Below are positions 7,080-16,211 of a DNA stretch of 64,000 bases, one piece after another. Every line of letters begins with the position of its first letter. The stretch's first letter is position 1. Position numbers and translations under genes: made by a program. The stretch is from Fibrobacter sp. Lineage in GTDB: Bacteria > Fibrobacterota > Fibrobacteria > Fibrobacterales > Fibrobacteraceae. Location of the stretch: positions 21,357 through 85,356 of the forward strand of contig JAFVGH010000074.1 in assembly GCA_017475045.1 (NCBI GenBank), given 5' to 3'. The notes under the pieces are model-generated. The model was not told the origin of the DNA. It ran no database searches and saw nothing but the letters and a program-made list of their open reading frames with translations.

Positions 7080-8966
7080 TTACAGCAGTTCTTCTAGGGT
7101 CTGGTACAGGGCTTCGGCTTCGATGGGCTTGCTCAGGTGGGTGTTGAGGCCTGCCTGCAGGCTGTTCTGCACGTCTTCGTCGAAGGCGTTTGCGGTGAGG
7201 GCGATGATGGGGATGCTTCTCGCATCGAGGCGGTCCATGGCCCTTATGGTAGCGGTGGCCTGCAAACCGTCCATTTCGGGCATGCGTATATCCATAAGGA
7301 TGGCGTCGTAGTAGCCGGGATTGTGATCCCTGAACATGTTTACAGCGATACGGCCGTTTTCGGCCCGTTCCACCTTCATCTTACGCATAGAAAGAACCAT
7401 GGTCGTGATTTCGGCGTTTACGGAGACGTCTTCGGCGAGCAGGATTCTGCGGCCTTCAAGATTTGCCTTAGGTTTCTTTACGGCGTTGTCTTTGGGAGTG
7501 TCTAGTTCGCCCTGCTCTGATTCTTCGCGGGCAGATTTCTGAAGCATAACGGTAATGGTGAACTTTGAACCGAGTCCCTTTTCGCTTTCTACATCGATGT
7601 GACCGTCCATAAGCTCCACGATGCTCTTGGTGATGGGGAGCCCTAGTCCCGTGCTCCCATACTTACTGCTGAAGGATTCGTCTTCTTGGGCAAAGGTTTC
7701 GAATATGTGTGGCAAAAAGTCGGAGCCGATTCCGATGCCTGTGTCTTCTATGACGAAGCGGAGGGCGCTTTTCTTGGTGCCAACGGATTCGTTATCCACG
7801 ACCATTTTGACGCAGCCTCCTTCGGGGGTAAACTTGACAGAATTCCCGAGGATGTTTATCAAGATTTGGCGTAGTTTTGTTTCGTCTCCGATGTAATAGC
7901 CCGAAGTTCCTTTTTTCACTTCGTAATGATAAAGGATATCCTTGCCGCTACATTGTCCCTGGATGATGTTGTCTACCTGCTCCAGGATCTTTTTCAGTGA
8001 GAATTCTTCGTTCTTGAGGGTCATGCTGCCGGAATCGATACGGCTGATATCTAGGATGTCGTTGATGATGCCTAGCAGATGTTGTGCCGATGCCCCGATT
8101 TTTTCAAGATGAGTCCTTGTAGATTGCGGAATGCTCGTGTCGTTCAGGGCGATGCTGTTGAGCCCGATGATAGCATTCATGGGGGTGCGGATTTCGTGGC
8201 TCATCTTGGAGAGGAATATGGTCTTTGCCTTGTTCGCTTTTTCTGCAGTTTCCAAGGCTTCTTTCAAGGCTTCGCGGCTGATTTCAAGCTTGTGCCGGTA
8301 TTCCTCTTTTTCGTCTTCTAGCACGTAGCTGTGCAAGAAACTGATGCCAAGCATGTATCCCATGGCGTAGAAGGGCCACAGCGGAAAGAAAACCTGGAAT
8401 AGGAGGAACACCGCCATGGCAAGGCCGAATAGCCCGATGGTCAAGTGGCGCTGCCTAGTAACACCCTCTGTCTTGAGAGCCGTGTACAGAGTGTAGGTCG
8501 AAGTGCCGATGAACATTAGGATTTGCAGTGCCAACGCCACATATCGCAATTCGCCGGCATAATAGGTACCCTTGTCGTCAAACCAGAAGAAAAGAGGATA
8601 GAAAAAGTTGAGGATGATAAAGACGAGAACCGCCCAAAAGATAATCTGTCCGACGCGCAAAAGCCAACGTTCAAAGAAGTTCTTGCGGTTGAGGTAAGAT
8701 ACCACGTAGCGGGTCCACAGGACAACCGTTGCGACCATGGCCAAAAAATATACGGTGGTGTCTGCGAACAGGAGCTTAGTCAGGTGGTTTTCATCTAAGA
8801 TGCCCCAGAGCATGTCGGTCACGTAATACACAAGTACGCCAAAAAGGAATCGCCGGTAATACTTTTTGGTAGGGGCGTTTTCCGCTCCGTCCTGCGGGCG
8901 CAACACGTCGCGGTTACCGATAAGCAACAGGATTGTTGCCAGAATGCCTATGATGGAGTATGTCAT
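7080..8966 (-). CDS. Hybrid histidine kinase: multi-pass membrane sensor-HisKA-HATPase-REC
   Basis: 628 aa; last gene of the kinase operon. About seven hydrophobic segments fill residues 1-215, with no clear extracytoplasmic domain, so signal sensing is probably within or next to the membrane. A short helix leads to HisKA with phospho-acceptor His257 (SHEIRTPMNA), then HATPase_c with DTGIGIG and GSTGLGL. One receiver domain ends the protein, with the acceptor Asp in LMDIRMPEMDG and the switch Lys in HLSKPIE. Start ATG 8964-8966 lies 2 nt after the stop of the upstream kinase, so the two are coupled. The receiver is very similar to the last receiver of the two other kinases in the operon, implying duplication. 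Confidence 0.88.
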   Translation of the reverse strand: MTYSIIGILATILLLIGNRDVLRPQDGAENAPTKKYYRRFLFGVLVYYVTDMLWGILDENHLTKLLFADTTVYFLAMVATVVLWTRYVVSYLNRKNFFERWLLRVGQIIFWAVLVFIILNFFYPLFFWFDDKGTYYAGELRYVALALQILMFIGTSTYTLYTALKTEGVTRQRHLTIGLFGLAMAVFLLFQVFFPLWPFYAMGYMLGISFLHSYVLEDEKEEYRHKLEISREALKEALETAEKANKAKTIFLSKMSHEIRTPMNAIIGLNSIALNDTSIPQSTRTHLEKIGASAQHLLGIINDILDISRIDSGSMTLKNEEFSLKKILEQVDNIIQGQCSGKDILYHYEVKKGTSGYYIGDETKLRQILINILGNSVKFTPEGGCVKMVVDNESVGTKKSALRFVIEDTGIGIGSDFLPHIFETFAQEDESFSSKYGSTGLGLPITKSIVELMDGHIDVESEKGLGSKFTITVMLQKSAREESEQGELDTPKDNAVKKPKANLEGRRILLAEDVSVNAEITTMVLSMRKMKVERAENGRIAVNMFRDHNPGYYDAILMDIRMPEMDGLQATATIRAMDRLDARSIPIIALTANAFDEDVQNSLQAGLNTHLSKPIEAEALYQTLEELL

Positions 8967-8968
8967 AC

Positions 8969-11437
8969 CTATTTCCTCCTATTCTCCGCTTCCCAAATTA
9001 GCTCTTCGAGAGTCTGGTACAGGTGTTCCGGTTCCACAGGCTTAGAAAGGTGGGCGTTCATGCCTACCTGCAGGGAGCGCTGCACGTCTTCGTCGAAGGC
9101 GTTTGCGGTGAGGGCGATGATGGGGATGCTTTTCGCGTCTTCCCGGTCCAGGGCCCGTATGGCCCTGGTCGCTTCCAGACCGTCCATTTCGGGCATGCGG
9201 ATGTCCATCAAGATGGCGTCGTAGAAATTTTCGTCGCTCTTGGCGAACATGTCCAGTGCAATCTGGCCGTTTACGGCGTGATCGACAATGGCGTCTTTTA
9301 CCGTCAACAGCTCCTTCATGATTTCGGCATTGATGAGGATGTCTTCGGCCAGCAGGATATGCCGCCCGGCGAGGCTTGCACGGCACTTTTTCTTGAAAAG
9401 GTTCATGTTGTTTCGACGGGCGATACGTTCGAACTCATCGATGACGTTGCTTGCAAAGAGCGGTTTCGTAAGGAAACTGTCCACCCCGATATGCAGCGCC
9501 TCGTCCATGATTTCGTCCCAGTTGTAGGCGGTAAGGATAATCACCGTAGTCTCGTTGTCGTAACGTTCACGGATCTTTTTCGCCACTTCCAGGCCGTCCA
9601 TGTTGGGCATTTTCCAGTCCAGAAGCACCAGGTTGTAGGGCTCGTGCTTGGCGTGCTTTACCTCCAGCATCTGCAGGGCTTCTTCGCCGCTGGTGCTGGT
9701 GTCCGCCTTGATGCCCGCCTCGTCCAGTACGAACCGCGCGTGTTCGCAGGCGATTGCGTCGTCATCGACGACCAGCACGCTGATGTCGCGCAGGTTCACG
9801 TGGTCTATCGACACTACCTCGTGGTCGCAGTTCTTGAGGGTCACCACCACCGTGAATACGGAACCTTCGCCTTTCTTTGACTTTACCGAGATAGAACCGT
9901 TCATCATTTCCACGATGTTCTTGGTAATCGCCATGCCAAGCCCTGTGGAACCGAACTTGTTCTTGCGGCTAGAATCTTCTTGGGTAAAGGAATCGAACAC
10001 CTTCGGGATAAACGATTCGTCCATGCCGATACCCGTGTCCTTCACCTCGAATTTCAGGGTACTCTGGTCTTCGAACTGGGCCACCTTGGAAATGGTAAGG
10101 GCGATGCTCCCGGGGGCTTCGGTAAACTTGATGGCGTTGCTCAAGATGTTGATGAACACCTGCTTGAGCTTCATATCGTCGCCGATAAAGTAGTCGTCAA
10201 CGTGGCCCTCGATATGGCATTCGAATTTGAGGCCCTTGTCCGAGCACTGGGACATGACCATGGTGTTGATCTGTTCCAGCATTCCGGCAAAGGAGAACTC
10301 CTCCTTGCGCATCACCAGCCTGCCGGATTCGATTCGGCTCATGTCTAGAATGTCGTTGATGAGCCCCAGCAGGTGCCGTGCACTCCCGCCAATCTTTTCC
10401 AGGTATTCCCGGGTCCGCTCCGAAATGGCCGGGTCTCTCAGGGCTAGGCTGTTGAGGCCGATGATGGCGTTCATGGGCGTGCGGATTTCGTGGCTCATGT
10501 TCGAAAGGAAGGCCGTCTTTGCCTTGCTGGCCTCTTCCGCCGCATCCAGCGCTTCGCCCAGGGCCTGGTTCTTGGCCATGGAATCCCGCATTTCGGCATC
10601 GATGATGGTAAGCCCCATTCCTACCGCATGTACCATGTGATCCTTGCGGTCTTCGGGGTGATGCACCCCTGCCATGCGGATCATCTCGTAGTATTCCTTG
10701 CCGTCCCGGCGGGCCAGGTAGCGGTAGGCAATCAGTTGTTCGTTCTGGAGCGCCTCGCGGATGTTCGCGGGCTCGATGAAGTTCAAGAAACCTTCGCGGT
10801 ATTTTTCCGTAACGCAGTTGTTGCCGTAGTCCCGGAACCGTTCCAGGTAGGGGAAATGCACTCCTTCGGCATGCTGGTGGTGGTCTTCGGGGTCGCCGCG
10901 GTAACAGACGGCGTCATCCTTGTCGAGGTCCACGTGATAGACGCTTCGGTAGTCCGAGGCCATGGCGGTAATCATGCTGTCCAGCTGCGCCCGCTGTTTT
11001 TGGCCTTCCAACAGCTTCTGTTCAATCTGTTCGTGCTTTTCGGTAATGTCCGAAATAAAAACGTAGTAGAGCCCGCCGTAGTTTTCGCTGTCGGCGTAGT
11101 GTCCGTAATCGTCTACCCAACGGAGCTTTCCGTCTTTGCGCTTGATGCGGTACTCGACATAGTCCAGTTTTTCACTGGACTTGAGGATTTGCTTGTCGAT
11201 AGAGGACTGGATTTTTTCGTAATCCTCGGTGTAAACCATGCCCTTGAAGGTGAAACCGGTCAGTGACTTGAATTCGTCCAGGTCACGGCACCCGAAAATA
11301 TCGAACACCGTGTGGTTTGCGTAGAGCAGTTCTCCATCACCCTGAGCCTTGTAGATGAAGAATCCACCGGGCATGTAGCGCCCGATGTCTTCCACGATGG
11401 ACATGTTCTTGTCGTTCAGCTTGAAATGGTTGAACAT
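8969..11437 (-). CDS. Hybrid histidine kinase: PAS-HisKA-HATPase-REC-REC (cytosolic)
   Basis: 822 aa with no signal peptide or membrane span, so it is soluble. Residues about 15-135 form a PAS domain (GGFFIYKAQGDGELLYANHT; then a PAC-like segment). A second PAS-like region covers about 150-280. HisKA has His316 in SHEIRTPMNA; HATPase_c shows DTGIGMDESF and GSTGLGMAI. Two receivers follow: the first begins ISVLVVDDDAIACEHA with LLDWKMPNMDG, the second RHILLAEDILINAE with LMDIRMPEMDG. AAAGG lies 8 nt before ATG 11437. It sits between the free Hpt gene and the membrane kinase and shares its last receiver type with both other kinases. Confidence 0.88.
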   Translation of the reverse strand: MFNHFKLNDKNMSIVEDIGRYMPGGFFIYKAQGDGELLYANHTVFDIFGCRDLDEFKSLTGFTFKGMVYTEDYEKIQSSIDKQILKSSEKLDYVEYRIKRKDGKLRWVDDYGHYADSENYGGLYYVFISDITEKHEQIEQKLLEGQKQRAQLDSMITAMASDYRSVYHVDLDKDDAVCYRGDPEDHHQHAEGVHFPYLERFRDYGNNCVTEKYREGFLNFIEPANIREALQNEQLIAYRYLARRDGKEYYEMIRMAGVHHPEDRKDHMVHAVGMGLTIIDAEMRDSMAKNQALGEALDAAEEASKAKTAFLSNMSHEIRTPMNAIIGLNSLALRDPAISERTREYLEKIGGSARHLLGLINDILDMSRIESGRLVMRKEEFSFAGMLEQINTMVMSQCSDKGLKFECHIEGHVDDYFIGDDMKLKQVFINILSNAIKFTEAPGSIALTISKVAQFEDQSTLKFEVKDTGIGMDESFIPKVFDSFTQEDSSRKNKFGSTGLGMAITKNIVEMMNGSISVKSKKGEGSVFTVVVTLKNCDHEVVSIDHVNLRDISVLVVDDDAIACEHARFVLDEAGIKADTSTSGEEALQMLEVKHAKHEPYNLVLLDWKMPNMDGLEVAKKIRERYDNETTVIILTAYNWDEIMDEALHIGVDSFLTKPLFASNVIDEFERIARRNNMNLFKKKCRASLAGRHILLAEDILINAEIMKELLTVKDAIVDHAVNGQIALDMFAKSDENFYDAILMDIRMPEMDGLEATRAIRALDREDAKSIPIIALTANAFDEDVQRSLQVGMNAHLSKPVEPEHLYQTLEELIWEAENRRK

Positions 11438-11460
11438 GGCGACACCTTTAGGCTAAGTTA

Positions 11461-11802
11461 TTATGCGCACAGCTCCGACAATTTATCACGGAGAGTTAGC
11501 AGGTCCGAAACCAGCCCCCCGTAGTCCGCTTCGGCTCGGTTCCGTAAGAGTTCCGTCAAGGAGGCTGCCTTTTTGTACAGTGGCGTGAGGGCGAGGTTCC
11601 CGAGGGCACCTTTCAGGGCGTGGGCCGCTTCGAATGCTTCGTCCAAGTTGTTGTTTTCGATAGACGACTTAAGTCGATCAAAGTTCTTTTCGGCAGGGAT
11701 TGTGGCTACCAGCCGCAAGTACAGCGCCTCGTTTCCCATACAGCGGCCAAGCCCTTCTTCGGTATTTGCCCCAAAGGCTTTCAGGGATCCTATGGAAATC
11801 AT
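11461..11802 (-). CDS. Histidine phosphotransfer (Hpt) protein
   Basis: 113 aa, a single all-helical Hpt domain with the phosphorylatable His61 in AHALKGALGN. None of the three hybrid kinases around it contains an Hpt domain, so this free protein is the obvious carrier of phosphate from their receivers to an output regulator. Its ATG overlaps the stop of the EAL gene (ATGA at 11799-11802), so amounts of the two proteins are probably linked. Length is normal for a stand-alone Hpt. Confidence 0.88.
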   Translation of the reverse strand: MISIGSLKAFGANTEEGLGRCMGNEALYLRLVATIPAEKNFDRLKSSIENNNLDEAFEAAHALKGALGNLALTPLYKKAASLTELLRNRAEADYGGLVSDLLTLRDKLSELCA

Positions 11803-13499
11803 GCGTCCTTCCTGCGTTCAAGTTCCTTCTCGATGAACTGCGCGAATTCTTGTGGAGCCACGGGCTTCGAGAAGTAGTACCCCTGGATAATCTGGCAGCC
11901 AATCTTTTTCAGTGTGTTTAGCTGGGATTCCGTTTCTACGCCTTCGGCCACGGTGGGCACGTTCAGGAACCTGGCGATGTCGGTGACCAGTTCTACAAGC
12001 TTCATGTTCCGTTCGTCCTTTTCCATATTGCGGATAAACGACATGTCGATTTTCAATATATCGATGGGGAGGCTCGTTATCATGTTGAGCGAGGAATACC
12101 CGGAACCGAAATCGTCCATTTCGATGCGGAAGCCCTTCCTGCGCAGGCTCTCCACCATTTCGATTAGCCTCTTGGCGTTTTCGGAATAGGCACTTTCGGT
12201 GATTTCCAGCAGGTATTCCTCGGAAGAGAGCCCGTTTTCCTTGAGAATTCCGTCCAGCTTGGCTTCGAGAGCCGGGTCCAGGATGTCGATGCGGGATACG
12301 TTTACCGAAACGGGCACGGTGATTCCATACTGTTCTTTCCATTTGCGAATCTGGATGGCGGCCTCGTTCCAGACAAAATTGTCTACCTTCTGGATGAGCC
12401 CATTGGATTCGAAAAGCGGGATAAAGTCTCCAGGGTTGATAAACCCGAGCTTCGGGTGAATCCAGCGGATGAGCGCCTCGGCACTGGAAAGCCTTGGGGA
12501 GTCCCCTTCGATATTGTACTTGGGCTGGTAATACACCACCAGGTTCTTGTTGGCTATGGCTTCGGGCAGGTCGCGGATGAGGGTTTCCTCGAAAACCTGC
12601 CTTGCGTGGATTTCGCTGTCGTAGCGAGCAATGGAACGGGTGTAATCCCCGCGAATCTGGTCGCAGGCAATCTTTGCCCGGTCGAACCATGCTTCCACCT
12701 CTACGTCCTTGGCCACATTTTCCCAGAGCCCGCAGCGTATGCGTATGTTGTTCATCTTGAAGTCGGCGAGCACGCTCTGGATAGCGTCGTAAACGTTCCT
12801 GTAGCCCTCCTGGTGGGCGGCGTAAATGTAGAACGTGTCTGCGTTTGACCGGCAGGCAATGGCTCTCATGGACGGAAGTTCCTTTTCCAGGGCTTCAGCA
12901 ATCTTGGAAAGCAACAGGTCTCCAAAGGGCCTTCCGCAGAATTCGTTGACCAGGTGGAACCGCTCGATGTCGATGACCAGGGCGTCCCGGCAGGTGTCGC
13001 TGTCCCAGTGCTCAATCTGGCGGATGTATTCGAAGAAGTAGTCCTGGGTGTAGAGTCCTGTCACGGCATCCCTTTCGGTCTGCTTGATGAGGTTCTTATC
13101 CTCGAAGAGTTCGATGATTCGTTCACAGCGGGCAAGTACCACCTCGGGCAGGTCGAAGGGCTTCTTGATAAAGTCGGCGGCTCCCAGTTTCAGGCTCCGT
13201 ACCTCGGATTCCTTTTCCGAGGTCATCACGATGACGGGAATGCGCTTGAGCGTTTCATCTTCGGAACGCCTTTGCAGGAAAGCGAAACCGTCCATGACGG
13301 GCATGAGCAAGTCCAGAAGCACCAGCGAAAAGTCCGAATCGGCCCCTGCAAGGATTTTCAGGGCATGCTCCGCATTGTCGGCGTAACTTACCGAGTACTC
13401 CGTAGAGAGGATGTTTCCGAGGATTTCTCGGTTGACTATCTCGTCGTCTACAATGAGTACGTTTCTCTTGATGGTCCTGTTCTGTCGAAATTTCTTCAT
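11799..13499 (-). CDS. Response regulator with degenerate GGDEF and intact EAL domain (c-di-GMP phosphodiesterase)
   Basis: 566 aa. Residues 10-130 are a receiver (NVLIVDDEIVNRE, LVLLDLLMPVMDG, KKPFD). Residues about 140-300 are a GGDEF fold whose signature has become SNADTF, so diguanylate cyclase activity is unlikely. Residues 310-560 are an EAL domain with the expected metal and substrate residues: Glu341 in AEALIRW, VNVSRID, LEITES, DDFGSGYSS, LKIDMSF, AEGVET and QGYYFSKPV. It should hydrolyse c-di-GMP to pGpG under control of receiver phosphorylation, and is the only visible output of the operon. GGAG lies 8 nt before the ATG; the previous kinase ends 12 nt upstream. Confidence 0.87.
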   Translation of the reverse strand: MKKFRQNRTIKRNVLIVDDEIVNREILGNILSTEYSVSYADNAEHALKILAGADSDFSLVLLDLLMPVMDGFAFLQRRSEDETLKRIPVIVMTSEKESEVRSLKLGAADFIKKPFDLPEVVLARCERIIELFEDKNLIKQTERDAVTGLYTQDYFFEYIRQIEHWDSDTCRDALVIDIERFHLVNEFCGRPFGDLLLSKIAEALEKELPSMRAIACRSNADTFYIYAAHQEGYRNVYDAIQSVLADFKMNNIRIRCGLWENVAKDVEVEAWFDRAKIACDQIRGDYTRSIARYDSEIHARQVFEETLIRDLPEAIANKNLVVYYQPKYNIEGDSPRLSSAEALIRWIHPKLGFINPGDFIPLFESNGLIQKVDNFVWNEAAIQIRKWKEQYGITVPVSVNVSRIDILDPALEAKLDGILKENGLSSEEYLLEITESAYSENAKRLIEMVESLRRKGFRIEMDDFGSGYSSLNMITSLPIDILKIDMSFIRNMEKDERNMKLVELVTDIARFLNVPTVAEGVETESQLNTLKKIGCQIIQGYYFSKPVAPQEFAQFIEKELERRKDA

Positions 13500-13511
13500 C
13501 GGGTTTCTCCG

Positions 13512-16118
13512 TTATGAAAGTATCGTTTCCAGGGTCTCGAAAAGGGCTTCTGGTTGGATCGGTTTTGAAAGGTGGGCGTTCATGCCCGCCTGCAAACTTC
13601 GCTGCACGTCTTCGTCGAAGGCATTTGCCGTAAGTGCTATTATAGGAATTTTCTGGGCGTCTTCGCGGTCCAGTTTGCGGATGGCGGCGGTTGCCTCCAG
13701 GCCGTCCATTTCGGGCATGCGGATGTCCATGAGAATGGCGTCGTAATAGCCTGCGGGGCGTTCGCTGAATTTTTCCAGGGCGATTTTCCCGTTGGTGGCT
13801 ATGTCGGTTTGTATTTCCCGCATGGCCAGCACGTTTTCCATGATTTGCGCATTCACGTCGACGTCTTCGGCAAGCAATATGCGCTTGCCCCGCAGCTCGG
13901 CCTTCTTGGGGCTGCCCAGGAGGGCGTTCTGTTTTTTCTTGAGGACTTTCTTGAATTCATCCAGCAACGCCCCCGTGAAGATCGGCTTTGCAACAAAGCT
14001 GTCGACGCCTGCCCGAATGGCTTCGTCCAGGACATCGTCCCAGTTGTAGGCGGTAAGGATGATGATTGCCGACTCGTCGCCGGTGGTGGCGCGGATTTGC
14101 CTTGTCGTTTCCACTCCGTCCATTTCGGGCATTTTCCAGTCTATGATAATCAGGTTGAAGGGCTCCCTTCGTCCGTGGCGCAGTTTGACCATTTCAACGG
14201 CTTCCTTGCCAGACTTTGCCGTCTCGGTAGTGATGCCCGCCAGTTCAAGCACAAGCCGGGCATGCTCCAGGGCCACGGGGTCGTCATCGACTACAAGTAC
14301 ATGCAGTTCATTTAGCCGAACATTGATATCCCCATCGGATGAATGGCTCCTGTGGGAATCTTGCAGGGTAACCGTGATGGTAAAGGTGGTGCCCCTGCCC
14401 TTTTCGCTTTCCACCTCGATGTTTCCGTTCATCAGTTCCACGATGCTCTTGGAAATGGCAAGGCCAAGGCCCGAACCGCCGTAATTGCTGGAATTTCCTG
14501 TGTTTTCCTGGGCGAAGGAGTCGAAAATCTTTGGCAAGAATTCCTTGCTCATGCCGATGCCCGTGTCCTTGATGGTAAACCGGAGGGTGGATTTGCTGTT
14601 GAACGAGGCTGTCTTCTGGACGCTGAAATCGATGCTTCCGCCCTTGTTGGTGAACTTGACGGCGTTTCCGAGGATGTTGATGAGCACCTGTCGGAGCTTC
14701 ATGTCGTCGCCTACGAAGTATTCGTCGATGTTTCCGATAAAGTGGCAGTTGTACTGGATTCCCTTTTCTTGACACTGCACGCTGAACATGGTGTTCACCT
14801 GCTCCATAAGCTTGGAGAAGGGGAATTCCTCGTTCTTCAGGGTGAATTTTCCCGCCTCGATGCGGGACATGTCCAGTATTTCGTTGATGAGTTTTAACAG
14901 GTGTTCTGCCGAACCCCCAATTTTCGTGAGGTAGTCCCGCACTTTGTCCGAAATGTCCGGCTCGTGAAGGGCCAGGTTGTCGAGGCCGATGATGGCGTTC
15001 ATGGGAGTGCGGATTTCGTGGCTCATGTTGGAAAGGAATATGGTCTTCGCCTTGTTGGATTCTTCTGCCACCTTCAGTGCTTCGGATAGGGATTCCTGCT
15101 TGATGCGGTCCTTGGCTTCCTGGATTTCGTGTTCCAACCGGATTCTTGTGTTTCGCCGGATTTGGACGATGACAAAGGCGAACATGCCGACCAGCACAAG
15201 TGCGGTAAGCCCAGAAAGGCACTGACCACGGAAGATGATTCCCGAAGATATGGACTCGATTTGTTCGCTGATGATACTTTCACGGATAAGGTAGGTGAGC
15301 ATCCAGTCCGTGTTGTGCACGGGTACATAGTACAGCGTTTCCCGGATATTGTTGTAGGTGAATGACACTACGCCCTCCTTATGCTGGGCGAAATCTTCTT
15401 TCACTTTTTCAAAGGAGTATCCGGTATCGTAATTTGCCCGCTGGACGGCGTTCAGCAGGTTGTCTTCGCTGGCAAGGCCTCCCAGCACCATGTTGGTGAG
15501 GGAATTGCCGTCCTGGGTATAGATGTTGCAGAATGTGGCGTTGTTCTTTTCGCCCTGCAAGGAAAGCCCGTCAATCAGGCTGGGAACGCTTATTTCCATA
15601 AAGCACACCACGAGAATCCGGTTTTCGAGAGGGAGCCTGTCCACGGGGATGGCTATAATGACGGTCTTGTTCTCCGCATCCACGTTCTTGATTGATATTT
15701 CGGGCTTGGTCAGGTGGTTGTAGTCAATATTGTAAAGTTCGATGTCGGTCCGGGTTCCGCGGGAGGTGTAGATTAGTCCCGTGGTATCGACGAAGGCAAA
15801 CTTTTCGAGGCCATAGAGCTGTTTCATGCGGGCCTGGTACTTCTGGAGCCTTTCGATGCTATTGAGGTCTTCTTTCTCGATTAGGCCTACGGCGATGTCC
15901 ATGTCGCTTATGTAGTTGGCAAGCCTTGCGGCCACTACCTGCTCGCGGCGTTCGGCCAGTTCGTTCAGGTAAAGGAGGCTCACGCTCCTGACAGCCTTTT
16001 CGGTGTCTGCTCCGGCGCTTTTGCCGTTCCAGAAAGAGCCTACAATCAGAATGGCCGCTACAACGATTGCCGCCGTGATGGCGGCCCGCATAATGCTGGC
16101 CTGTTTTTTCGATTCCAT
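13512..16118 (-). CDS. Hybrid histidine kinase: periplasmic sensor-HisKA-HATPase-REC-REC
   Basis: 868 aa, first gene of the phosphorelay operon. Membrane spans near residues 10-32 and 295-320 flank a periplasmic domain of about 260 residues with a Cache-like pattern (LYGLEKFAFVDTTGLIYTS; VIIAIPVDRL). A coiled linker leads to HisKA with His367 (SHEIRTPMNA), HATPase_c (DTGIGMSKEF, GGSGLGLAI) and two receivers (HVLVVDDDPVALEHA with IIDWKMPEMDG; RILLAEDVDVNAQ with LMDIRMPEMDG). The ligand is unknown. The layout mirrors the 822-aa kinase downstream with a different sensor. GGGGG lies about 8 nt before ATG 16118, and a TATAAT-like box lies 33 nt upstream. Confidence 0.87.
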   Translation of the reverse strand: MESKKQASIMRAAITAAIVVAAILIVGSFWNGKSAGADTEKAVRSVSLLYLNELAERREQVVAARLANYISDMDIAVGLIEKEDLNSIERLQKYQARMKQLYGLEKFAFVDTTGLIYTSRGTRTDIELYNIDYNHLTKPEISIKNVDAENKTVIIAIPVDRLPLENRILVVCFMEISVPSLIDGLSLQGEKNNATFCNIYTQDGNSLTNMVLGGLASEDNLLNAVQRANYDTGYSFEKVKEDFAQHKEGVVSFTYNNIRETLYYVPVHNTDWMLTYLIRESIISEQIESISSGIIFRGQCLSGLTALVLVGMFAFVIVQIRRNTRIRLEHEIQEAKDRIKQESLSEALKVAEESNKAKTIFLSNMSHEIRTPMNAIIGLDNLALHEPDISDKVRDYLTKIGGSAEHLLKLINEILDMSRIEAGKFTLKNEEFPFSKLMEQVNTMFSVQCQEKGIQYNCHFIGNIDEYFVGDDMKLRQVLINILGNAVKFTNKGGSIDFSVQKTASFNSKSTLRFTIKDTGIGMSKEFLPKIFDSFAQENTGNSSNYGGSGLGLAISKSIVELMNGNIEVESEKGRGTTFTITVTLQDSHRSHSSDGDINVRLNELHVLVVDDDPVALEHARLVLELAGITTETAKSGKEAVEMVKLRHGRREPFNLIIIDWKMPEMDGVETTRQIRATTGDESAIIILTAYNWDDVLDEAIRAGVDSFVAKPIFTGALLDEFKKVLKKKQNALLGSPKKAELRGKRILLAEDVDVNAQIMENVLAMREIQTDIATNGKIALEKFSERPAGYYDAILMDIRMPEMDGLEATAAIRKLDREDAQKIPIIALTANAFDEDVQRSLQAGMNAHLSKPIQPEALFETLETILS

Positions 16119-16150
16119 ATGGATACCCCCGATAGAGATTCCCTATGGAA

Positions 16151-16156
16151 ATTATA
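16151..16156 (-). promoter_or_regulatory. Candidate -10 box of the phosphorelay operon
   Basis: Minus strand TATAAT, 32 nt before the start codon of the first kinase. The ilvD terminator hairpin covers the region where a -35 would lie; no consensus -35 is seen. Confidence 0.35.
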
Positions 16157-16159
16157 ACA

Positions 16160-16188
16160 AAAGGAAATGCCCGCTCGGTGGCGGGCAT
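16160..16188 (-). terminator. Terminator hairpin after ilvD (dispersed repeat copy)
   Basis: ATGCCCGC TCGGTG GCGGGCAT, 8-bp stem, with a T-rich tract after it on the minus strand. The 22-bp hairpin is identical to the one at 26633-26654. It is 24 nt beyond the ilvD stop. Confidence 0.65.
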
Positions 16189-16211
16189 GATAAAAGGGTG
16201 ACGGGCGTGGT

